64,000 nt of DNA from Fulvia fulva (lineage: Eukaryota; Ascomycota; Dothideomycetes; Mycosphaerellales; Mycosphaerellaceae), in the NCBI RefSeq assembly GCF_020509005.1, contig NC_063021.1:1736001-1800000 (forward strand), written 5' to 3'. A model generated the notes under the pieces. That model was not told the origin of the DNA. It was given only the letters and a program-made list of their open reading frames with translations, and ran no database searches. Below are positions 56,061 to 64,000 of the stretch, in pieces. A program made the translations under genes and the position numbers. Position 1 is the first letter of the stretch; each line of letters begins with the position of its first letter.

Positions 56061-57690
56061 AGCGTCCTTCTATAAGTGGCCCTATTTAGGATCCCCTACC
56101 GTAGCCTTATATATCTTCGGGATAGGTACTTCCTATTAGTAGGCGATACCGGGTCCGAATATAGTAAAGGCGTGTTCTTAGACTTCGTCGAACAGTTCCT
56201 CTACCGTAGCTATAAATATACGTTCGTCGGTATCGGTAAGTCTATTATTTACCTAGAGCAGTTAGTAGAACAAAGCTATTATAGCTTTATAGTACTTAGC
56301 CTTATAGTCCTAGTCCTAGCTATAGTTATCGTAAGGATCCCTAGTCCTTTTCCTCTAGACGATTAGTTCCGGTAGCTCCGGGGGTTCCTTAATCTTCTTA
56401 TAGTACGCGATATTATCTAGTCTACCGGGAAGTTAGATATAGAGCGGTCTTAAGATAGTGAGTCCTTTGTCCTTAGCCGTAGCGGGTTCGGTCTCTACGT
56501 AGGGAGCGGGGATTAGCTAGGTCGGTTCTTCTATAGAGGAGTTACTCTCGTTAGGCCTAGGTATTATGCTACCCGAGGATCGTAAGATTACTATCGGGGC
56601 ATCCGCTAGTCGCTATAGTAGTAGTCGCGAGACCGCCGGTAGTCGACCGACTAGCCTTCGTTCGGGTACCTTACTAGGTTAGTTCGTAAAGGAGACACCT
56701 AAATCTAGATCTCCCCCCTTCTCGTTTTCGAACTAATCTACTTGGCTATACTACCTAATAGCTCGTATATCTAGCTCCTAGAACAACTATTACTTAGTCG
56801 ATTGACCGTATCTAACGGAAATAGCTTCCTTACTCCGGTTTATTAACTTATCCTATTATAGACCTTTTAGATATAATTTCGGTTCTACGTAAACTACTAC
56901 CCTATAACCCTATACTCTTAGGTGATCCACCGTCGGTACTTTGCTAGTAAATGCTTCTTCCGGCGAAAGTTAGATACCGTTAAGTAACGGTCCGTTCGGT
57001 AGTAGGTTACGTATTACCGCCTATACCTCTAGCGCTTTAGGCTAGAATTCTACCGGTATCCCTAATTCCTCGAGTATTACGCGGATCGCGTTCTCCGATA
57101 CCTAGATTGACCTTTCTACTACTCCGTTTTGTATAGAGTTATAAGTATCCGTCGTATCGTATTAAACCCCCGATTCTTTCTCCTATTCTTTTAGAACTAT
57201 TAGTAGCTTAGGTGTATTGTTACTCCGTACTACTCTTACGTAGTATTTCGATACTTTCTCTATAGTTAGCCGCTATTATCGTAGTGCTTACGGTACGTCG
57301 GATTTGTTCTTAAGCGGGATCACCTACTTCTTTCTTAAGAAGTTATCTACGATCTCTAGCTAGTATTTAAAACCTAGCCTAGATGTCGCATTTTCGAAGG
57401 GTCCGTAGATATCGATAGATATAAGCGTAAGTCTTTCGTTCTTTCGTTCTACGATAGCGCCTTTAAACTTCCGTATATTCGCGATAGAGTATACCTTATA
57501 GTTATACTCGTCCGGGATAGGAATCGGGTCCTTCTTATTACTTACCCTATAGACGTTCCGGAGCAACCCTTTTCCTAGGTATACAAATCTTCTATACTAA
57601 AGCTCCTACTAATCCTTAGTAGTTACCGCGGCTAGAGCTTCCTCGTATAGTACCTCCGGTAGTCTATTATCTACCTAGTTTAGGGAGTCG
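56061..57690 (-). pseudogene. Copia-B integrase and linker
   Basis: The open block 57360-57566 contains ERLTLISIDIYGPF, the start of the integrase core (usual form HTDICGPF), preceded by the zinc-binding region. Then IVDNFLRKK (usual FIDD.SR), VVRSNNTPKLL, the DDE end NSIQNGVVERSIQ (about 57110-57150), LGIPVEFQPKALEVQAVIRN (about 57020-57080) and GYRVVVYVEPK. A Pro/Ser-rich linker follows (56350-56700). The plus-strand frame 56076-56366 is a shadow. Confidence 0.9.
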
Positions 57691-58281
57691 GATATCGAAG
57701 ATACTACCGGTACCCCCCCTCGTAGTACTGTTCGTACGATAGGCTTTCCGCTCTTATACTTAGGTATAAAGTTTAGAGGTTCGATATCGAATTGCTTACT
57801 AAACTACCTCTATAAAACTAGATTAACTCCGAGATTAGGAACAAACAAGACTTTCTCTAGCGCAATTTATTTCCCCGTTAGGCCTCCTATAGTTACTATT
57901 CCTTTATAGAATGTATCTAGGTACCCCCTACCGACTTTAATCACTTTCCTTCTCGCTAGTTTCCTAAGCGATCTGAATAGAGACTTATTGTCAGTTATGT
58001 GTAAGGAGGTATAGGAGTCTAGTAACTATTCGGAGGCGGGAAACTTGCCTTTTGCTTCGGTAGTAGAATAGGCGACTTTGTCGTCGTATATTTCCTCGGT
58101 ATCGCTTTCTCGTAAGGCATAGGCTCGTATCGCCTTTACCTTTATCTTGTTGTCGGATTGGCTTCTCCTATCCTTCTACTGTTTCTTAGACTTCTTAAGG
58201 GCGTTTTGGGCCTTCTCTAGATCCCGGACTAGCTCTTCGTAGGACTTCTTTTCCGGTTACTTCTAGGTAGTCTTCTTTTTA
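57691..58281 (-). pseudogene. Copia-B protease and end of gag
   Basis: Protease: LLDSYTSLHITDNKSLFRSL at about 57980-58040 (usual DSGAS.H.T...), GRGYLDTFYKGIVTI, then VLFVPNLGVNLV (about 57835). The right part (58100-58281) is Lys-rich, Gag-like sequence and breaks at 58281, where Copia-A2 inserted. It continues at 62746. In the protease DSG motif, Gly is Tyr in this copy. Confidence 0.85.
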
Positions 58282-58286
58282 ATAAA
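58282..58286. repeat. Copia-A2 target duplication, left (ATAAA)
   Basis: ATAAA here pairs with ACAAA at 62741-62745; the single difference is C to T in a CpA context. Confidence 0.75.
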
Positions 58287-58521
58287 TGTTAAATAGGTAC
58301 GGGTGGATAGTAGCGGAGTAGAGTAAGAGATCAATCTTTAACTAACTAATAGCACGAGTATATAGTAATCTATTAGGAACTAATATGTTGATTGTGTTAG
58401 ATGTCTATCTAAGCTAAAGGGGAGAGAAGGTATCTCCCTATAAGCTAAGTTATCGTAGATACCTTAGGCTACTAGATCACTTCCTAATTATTAACTCCCT
58501 TTGAGATGCTATATCTTAACA
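58287..58521 (-). repeat. Copia-A2 3' LTR (235 bp)
   Basis: TGTTAA...TTAACA termini, both intact. Compared with 62506-62740 it shows extra CpA/TpG losses (GTTATCGTAGATACC against GTCATCGTGGATGCC). Confidence 0.94.
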
Positions 58522-58534
58522 CTCCTACTTATCT

Positions 58535-60530
58535 CGTATAGGAGGTTATAGTCTGCTTACTTCCTATTAATAGTACTTAGACCTTTTTATAACAGGTTTA
58601 GCTAGCTTATAAACCTCTAGAAGTATAGACTAGTCTTTAGTTTTATAAACCCGTCTATAACTATCTTAGAGGTTAGGGTGTACTCAATAGTAATAAGCCT
58701 CCTCTACTAAAGTTTCCTAATAGCGTTATAGGTAATATCAATGTACTTCGACTTGTTATGAATATATATATCTTTTACTAGGGTAAGGGCAGCTTGATTG
58801 TCACCTCTTAATTGGACTAGTCTCAAATTTAATACAGTCTCCTAGTTTCTAGTAATTCTTAGTTAATAGGAACAGTCTCTTACTAACTCTAGACAATCTA
58901 TTTCTCTTAGTAGTGAAGCTAGGAATTGAGACTACTTTGTATATATATTTATAGCTATATATTTAGCCTCTATTATAGATGTTGCTACAGACTTTTACTT
59001 CTTACTCATCTCAGAAACTAGTGCCCTATAGAGGAAGAAGACATACCTAAGGATTAAGACTCTATCTACTTTGTCTATTATATAATCAGAATTATAGTAT
59101 CTAATAAGGTGTCCTTTTCTAGACTTTAAGAACTAAAGTCCTAGATCAGGGTATGATCTTAGGTACCTAGTGATCTTCTTTAAAGCCTTTATGTAGTAGG
59201 TAGATAGGTCACTTACAAATGAGCTTATACTTCCTAGGGCAAAAGCAATGTCTAGTCTTATAATTGTTACTAGCCACATCTAAGTACTATTAATACTCTA
59301 GTACACTGCCTTGTTACACCTCTCATCTATATAGCTTGAAGGTTTGAGGGCCTTATAGCTGTCTATAGGTAAGTGTATAGGTGCTACCTTCTTATAGTTT
59401 ATTCCTATCTTAGCTAGGCTATCCCTAACAAAGTGTCCTTAGTCAAGTTTTAGGATTCCTCTCTTCCTGTCCCTTATAACTCTTATACTAAGGATCTTCT
59501 TAGGTTCACCTAGATCTTTAATCTTAAAGATCTTGCTAAGTTCTCTTTTGAACTAGAGAACATCTATTAACTTTAGTATAGTAATTAGAATGTCATCTAT
59601 ATATATAAGGATTATGATCTCCCTCTTCTTATAGATAAGTAGGCATAGATCTACTTCTAACTATATGAATCTAATCTCTCTGAGCTTTGACACACAGAGT
59701 TGATTCTAATCTCTAGCTACTTACTTAAGTCTTTATAAGCTTTTAAGGATTTTGAACACTATATTTAGTAGAAGCTCAACTCCTAGTAGTAGTAACATAA
59801 AGATATCTTTATAGAGGGTGCTTTCTATAAATACATTGTTCACATCTACTTAGTAAAGATGAAGATCCTTCTTATACACAACAGCTATAAACACCCTAAG
59901 GGTGTCCTGTCTTACTATAGGTGTAAATGTCTCTATAAAGTCAACACTAAACTTCTATAAGAAGCCCCTTATAACTAGTCTAGCCTTGAACTTTTCAATA
60001 GCTCTACTATTACTTCTCTTAATATTAAAGACCTATCTTAATGTAACTAGATTTGCTCCTTTTAGTAGAACAGAATTTTCCTAGGTATTGTTACTCTATA
60101 GAGCATCTAGTTCCTTTTGGATTGCTTCCTTCTAAAGATGTCTCTATTTCTTATTATTTATAGCATCCTTATAGGATTTTGGAATTAGTACCTCTTACTT
60201 ATATATAATAGCTTCTATAGTTACTATAAAGGCCATTTCCTCAACTTCTTCTAGGAATTCGCTATCCTATAGTATTGAACTATCTACTGATTGTATAGCT
60301 ATAAAGAAAGCTTAGTAAAAAGCAGCAAGGTTCTCTAAGAGGTCTATTGCTTCTCCTACTTTAGTAGTTAGTTCGGGCTTAGGGACTATAGATTTTAGGG
60401 CTTTCTATTTTATGTTATAGCCCTTAACATTATAGTCAGCCTTTCTCTTTCTAAGGGATGATTTAGGGACCGTTACTTATGACCTAGTAACGTCTATTTC
60501 CTAGGGATCTAGGGAGCTTCTCTCAATTAG
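58535..60530 (-). pseudogene. Copia-A2 reverse transcriptase and RNase H
   Basis: The same domains as Copia-A1: EKFKARLVIRGFL (about 59985), DLHLYQVDVNNVF (59850), YIDDILI (about 59600), then RNase H with IIEAKYIAI (about 58970) and DNQAAITLVKD (58790). Stop codons such as the TAA in DLHLY(stop)VD sit at the same place in both copies. The plus-strand frame 59902-60084 is a shadow. Confidence 0.9.
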
Positions 60531-60535
60531 CTAAA

Positions 60536-61010
60536 CAAAGGCATTCTCTATTAGTAGTGTATATAATGAGTAATGTGCCCGTTCTTATAGGAGAGGAGAA
60601 ATCTTATTAATGAATAGAACCCCCCTAAGGAGCTTTGTCTAGACAATAGTCTTACTAGAGGGGGAAACAAGAGAAGATGATAGAGGTTGTACACTAAACT
60701 GCTTACTAAACTAGTTCTATAAAACTAGGTTCACTCCTAGCTTAGGTATAAGTAGGACATCTTCTAAAACAACTTTTCTGCTAGCTCTCCTACTCATCTC
60801 TACATTCCTAATATAAGTGGCCAATAAAAACCTACCTCCTACTTTGATCCATTTCTTCCTTATTAAGGGAGTTATAGATCTAAAGAGGCAGCTTTAGTTA
60901 GTTATATAGGATTAAGCATAGGAGTTAAGTAACTACTCTAATGAGGGGAACTTGCCTTAGACTTCTATAGTTGAGTAAGCCACTTTATTATACTCATTAT
61001 TATTAGACAT
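60536..61010 (-). pseudogene. Copia-A2 protease and pre-integrase stub
   Basis: Aspartic protease resembling Copia-B protease: it keeps the NKSLF.SI-like block, a KKWIKVGGRFLLATYIRNV-like region (about 60790-60860) and VLLIPKLGVNLVL (about 60730). 60536-60680 leads toward the lost integrase. The frame then jumps to RT at 60535. Confidence 0.75.
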
Positions 61011-62480
61011 TGTCTCTAGGGATGAGCTACATAAGTCACGTGACTCTTAGGCGGAAAAACCTTTTCTAGTCTTCTTTACTTTAGAGGTATAAGACTAGAC
61101 CTAGTTCTTCTAGAGTGACAGTATGTTAGAGCTGAGTTTCTTCACTATTTTCTTAAGTTCTTCTATAGAGGACTTCTCTCTTAGTGTCCTCCTTGAAGTG
61201 GGTAGTAGAGTTCTCTTCTTCTTAACATGTGTTGTATTCTAGGAAGATAGTAGTTAGGAATAAGATCTAAGGACCTTTCTTACCTTAGGCAAACTAGGGC
61301 AGTCCTTGATTAGATAATCCTTAGTATAGAGAAGGTAGGAGAGTGGTCTTACTAGACCTAAGGGCTTGACCTAGGTGGCTACTATACTATACTTAGCCTT
61401 AGAGGGATCTAACCTAGCTTCTTAAGCTTTAAGGATCTTTAAGGTCCTTTTATAATCTATCTTTGGCTAAGCTATAATAGTATCCCTAGCTATATAGTAG
61501 TTAGGTAGTAGTAAGCTTAAGAGCTAGGTCATCCTTATATTAGCTTTCCTATAATACTAACCCTCTAGGTCAACATTAGCAATCCTTTTTCTAAGAGAAA
61601 CTAGGTGTGTCTATACAGATCTAATAGTGAACTCTTTACTTATCTTAAAGGTTACAAATTGCTTTATAAGCTCATATGTATAGGTTAGTAGCACCTAGCT
61701 ATACTTGTTCTAGAGATATATCTACTTCTTAGTAGCTCTTCTAGATTTATATAAGCCCTTAAGCTCAAATTCATCTTCTTCTATAATCCTACTAAGGATA
61801 CTAAAGTTGTATACTATATTATGTCTTGTCTATATTAGCGTATTAAGGATCTCTTTAGTTATAGCCTCTTCTTAGAGTTTCATAGTCTTGCCCTTAATGT
61901 TATTAAAAGACACTTCTATTAGGTTATTAATTGTAAAGAATACTAATTAGCTCTCTATCTTATATCTCTAAAGGTTGAACTATCTCTTCTAATTGTCCCT
62001 CCTACGAATTGGGATTTTGCCTCCCTTCTCCTCTATCTTCTCTTAGTATAAATCTATAATAGATTAGATGTAATGAAACAAGGTATATATATTCCAAAGT
62101 AGTGGCTTAGATCCTACTTAGGCTTCTAGTATAGAATAGGAAAGTTCGTAGGTATAGATACTAAGGCCTACTTAGTAAAGTAAAGAAGGAGCGGTATAAG
62201 GTCTCGGGGCTAGGACATAGGTCTATCTCTCCTAGCAGAGCTTCAAATGACTTACTTAAAGTCCTTCCTAATAGTATCTCGATATAGTTCTACCTATAGA
62301 GTATCTTTAAGGTATTGGCTTTAAGTAAGCCGTATAGAGTCCTTATCTAGGTTACCTATTACTTAGTATCGAACTAAGCTCTATAATAGGATAGACGGGG
62401 TAGACTTCTAATTCCTAGATGTTTTCTGCTACGATAGCAAGGGATATAAGTAACCTATACTAATATAGGTTACTCTTATT
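61011..62480 (-). pseudogene. Copia-A2 gag
   Basis: Gag of a Ty1/Copia element. The zinc knuckle lies at about 61290-61350, seen as SYLLYTKDYLIKDCPSLPK, i.e. C-X2-C-X3-GH-X4-C with Cys and His turned to Tyr or Leu. Upstream is the helical Gag core (about 61400-62090). It contains the 12-bp palindrome AGTCACGTGACT at 61034-61045. Translation is broken by TAG/TAA. Confidence 0.75.
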
Positions 62481-62487
62481 CCTATAT

Positions 62488-62505
62488 AAACCCGGGCTTA
62501 TAACC
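62488..62505 (-). other. Copia-A2 primer-binding site (half-tRNA type)
   Basis: In element sense GGTTATAAGCCCGGGTTT sits directly after the 5' LTR. Undoing one TpG to TpA change gives GGTTATGAGCCC, the complement of the initiator Met tRNA anticodon arm. Copia elements are known to prime from a half-tRNA cut in the anticodon loop. The identical 18 bases occur at the same position in Copia-B. Confidence 0.75.
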
Positions 62506-62740
62506 TATTAAATAGGTACGGGTAGATAGTAGCGGAGTAGAGTAAGAGATCAATCTTTAACTAACTAATAGCACGAGTATATAGCAATATATTAGGAACT
62601 AATATGTTGATTATGTTAGATGTCTATCTAAGCTAAAGGGGAGAGAAGGTATCTCCCTATAAGCTAAGTCATCGTGGATGCCTTAGGCTACTAGATCACT
62701 TCCTAATTATTGACTCCCTTTAAGATGCTATATCTTAATA
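62506..62740 (-). repeat. Copia-A2 5' LTR (235 bp)
   Basis: Starts TATTAA and ends TTAATA (both ends changed by RIP-type transitions from TGTTAA...TTAACA). Equal in length to the partner LTR. Confidence 0.94.
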
Positions 62741-62745
62741 ACAAA
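62741..62745. repeat. Copia-A2 target duplication, right (ACAAA)
   Basis: ACAAA pairs with ATAAA at 58282-58286; Copia-B gag continues from here. Confidence 0.75.
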
Positions 62746-63640
62746 CTCCTTTACGGAATCTCGTTCCGGGCACGATATAACTAGGTAGTTACTATCGTAG
62801 ATAAAGCAGCCGCTCTTACCCCCTTGCCTCTAGGAGTATAGAGCGGTCTCGCCCTTACTCTCTTAGATCCGTAATTTGTAGGATTTAAGTAAGGTTATAG
62901 CGGATTCCTAGCCTAGGTTTAGCTAGGCTAGGATAGTGTCCCTAGTACTAGCGTAGGCGTCTAGGAGGCTACTTAGTAGGTGCTTAAACCTCCGGATAGG
63001 GTCCTTATAGTAGGTCTCTTTACTATCTGTTTTGGCAATCTATATAGATAGGTTACCTAGATATATCTACCCTTATCTAATTGTCTAATCGTCCGGTAGC
63101 TTAAACGATACTAGCTGTTTTATAAGCGCTACTATATATACCTTATAGACCTTACTATACTTCTTCTATAGAAGTTTCTAGATTTCTTTCGTATCTCGTA
63201 TATCTAAGATTTCTTAGTTGTCCTCCTCGGACAAATATACTAAGATAGTATATCTCGCTATACCGTTCGCCTTCGAAGTGATCTTAGGCGTAACGGATTC
63301 TAGGAGATTAGCCGACGAGTCGTCGATAACCTAGAATACCTCCCGGCTTTCGAGATAGTCTCGTAGTATAACGAACTAGCGCTTCTAGTTCTTACGAGTA
63401 AGCGTAGGGCCGACCTTCCGGGGGCCCTCGTAACTCGTTAAGTCTTCTATAGCGAAGGTAGCCTTAGATATATAGTAAGCTCTACTTGACTACGGTAGTT
63501 AGAATAAGCTTAGACTCGCCGAGTCTATTAGTAGCGTTCCGTATAGTAGACTCCCCGAGGCTATTAGTACGTAACCGTACGGATTCCGGGTATAGGGTAT
63601 AATACCCTACGTCGTACTTCCTTAGTATATCGATGTCCTA
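62746..63640 (-). pseudogene. Copia-B gag, N-terminal part
   Basis: N-terminal Gag on the minus strand, starting near 63635 just inside the primer site (MDIDILRKYDV-like, with the start obscured). It is rich in Arg/Glu/Leu. I see no zinc knuckle in this half. It joins to 58281 across Copia-A2. The assignment rests on position between primer site and protease rather than on strong motifs. Confidence 0.65.
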
Positions 63641-63646
63641 TTAAGT

Positions 63647-63664
63647 AAACCCGGGCTTATAACC
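63647..63664 (-). other. Copia-B primer-binding site (half-tRNA type)
   Basis: The same 18 bases as at 62488-62505, directly next to the 5' LTR start at 63665. It supports both the LTR boundary and the minus orientation. Confidence 0.75.
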
Positions 63665-64000
63665 TATTAAACAGGTATAGTATATGTGTACACGGAAGTT
63701 AGGACACGTAATAGGGAAGGAGGAAGGACTAATGTAGTATATAAAGGTATATAGTAGAATAGTATTTAGTACTAAAGGTGTCTCTACTATCGGTATAGAG
63801 ACTACGTCTCTTATACCTATATAGAGGGATATTACTCTAGTCCTAGTTCTGTTTTACTACGCCTTATCGGTTTTACCTATGTCTTATCCTACGATTCGTA
63901 AGGTGTTATAATAGTATTACTATACTATTATCTCGACTAGCTTAGTATATACTAAGTTAGTCTTAGTACCGTACGATATACCTACTAACCTATATTTATA
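63665..64000 (-). repeat. Copia-B 5' LTR (cut by window end)
   Basis: Starts TATTAAACAGG and aligns with 54150-54485. If it is 339 bp like its partner, only 3 bases lie beyond the window, so the right target duplication cannot be checked. Confidence 0.9.

Larger units (their letters stand above)
58287..62740 (-). mobile_element. Copia-A2, integrase-deleted Ty1/Copia element nested in Copia-B
   Basis: A 4454-bp element on the minus strand with 235-bp LTRs at both ends, a primer site, gag, protease and then RT-RNase H. Integrase is missing: the junction at about 60535 jumps from the sequence matching 1-71 of this window to the AGCTAATT point before RT. It sits in Copia-B gag. It is low in CpG and close to Copia-A1 in sequence, with shared stops. 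Confidence 0.93.
54150..64000 (-). mobile_element. Copia-B, Ty1/Copia element (minus) carrying Copia-A2
   Basis: 3' LTR at 54150-54488; 5' LTR at 63665 onward, cut 3 bp short by the window edge if it is also 339 bp. Net length without Copia-A2 is about 5.4 kb. Order from right to left is primer site, gag, protease, integrase, RT, RNase H, 3' LTR. Reading TAG/TAA as Gln/Trp, pol is open nearly throughout. It is the best preserved Copia of the window. It inserted into LINE-B3. Confidence 0.93.

Noticed and set aside
56076..56366. 96-codon plus-strand frame with a hydrophobic C-terminus.
   Set aside because: Antisense of the Copia-B linker and RT start; the minus strand has clear Copia motifs.
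1..64000. Short interspersed repeats checked for CRISPR arrays, tRNA or rRNA genes.
   Set aside because: All repeats are LTRs, target duplications, LINE tails or simple (ATCT)n runs; the tRNA-like match is only the Copia primer site.

Overview
This window looks like gene-free heterochromatin from a filamentous ascomycete. It is built almost entirely of nested, mutated retrotransposons. I found no convincing host gene, tRNA, rRNA or CRISPR array. The fungal call rests on three things: the element types (Tad1-like LINEs with a zinc-knuckle ORF1 and an APE endonuclease, Ty3/Gypsy chromoviruses, Ty1/Copia elements); short LTRs of 158-339 bp with 5-bp target duplications; and a very strong repeat-induced point mutation (RIP) pattern. 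CpA and TpG are nearly absent and TpA is in large excess, while CpG remains. Gln codons (CAR) have become TAG/TAA, Trp (TGG) has become TAG, and Cys and His codons have become Tyr. If in-frame stops are read as former Gln or Trp, long stretches of gag and pol stay open, so the damage is mainly substitution rather than frameshift.

Layout, left to right (element names are mine). 1-1143: Copia-A integrase relic (+). 1144-8540: LINE-A1 (-), split at 2455-4945 by LINE-A2 (+, 2469-4931) with a 14-bp target duplication. 8541-12429: Gypsy-1 (-), 3'-truncated in RT, with its 5' LTR at 12246-12429. 12430-16916: Gypsy-5 (+), integrase/chromodomain, one LTR, then gag and protease. 16917-18448: LINE-B1 (-). 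18449-20492: Gypsy-6 (-), integrase half. 20493-22892: Copia-A1 (-), RT/RNase H half. 22893-25248: LINE-A3 (+), ORF1 and endonuclease, cut by Gypsy-3 (+, 25249-29291), which stops inside RT. 29292-41514: complete Gypsy-2 (-) with both LTRs, carrying the full-length LINE-A4 (+, 35088-40096) inside gag with a 17-bp target duplication. 41515-42745: LINE-B2 (-). 42746-54149: LINE-B3 (+), split by complete Gypsy-4 (+, 45449-52731; duplication CGTTA). 54150-64000: Copia-B (-), entered by Copia-A2 (58287-62740). The second Copia-B LTR runs off the window end.

No element here looks autonomous. Copia-B and Gypsy-2/Gypsy-4 keep the full domain order (gag, protease, and integrase, RT and RNase H in family order), and the LINEs keep ORF1, endonuclease and RT, but all carry premature stops. 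Insertion order can be read from the nesting: Copia-A2 in Copia-B in LINE-B3; Gypsy-4 in LINE-B3; LINE-A4 in Gypsy-2; Gypsy-3 in LINE-A3; LINE-A2 in LINE-A1. Apart from element leaders, no stretch over about 300 bp is unassigned. A regional centromere or other constitutive heterochromatin would fit, but the sequence alone does not prove it.
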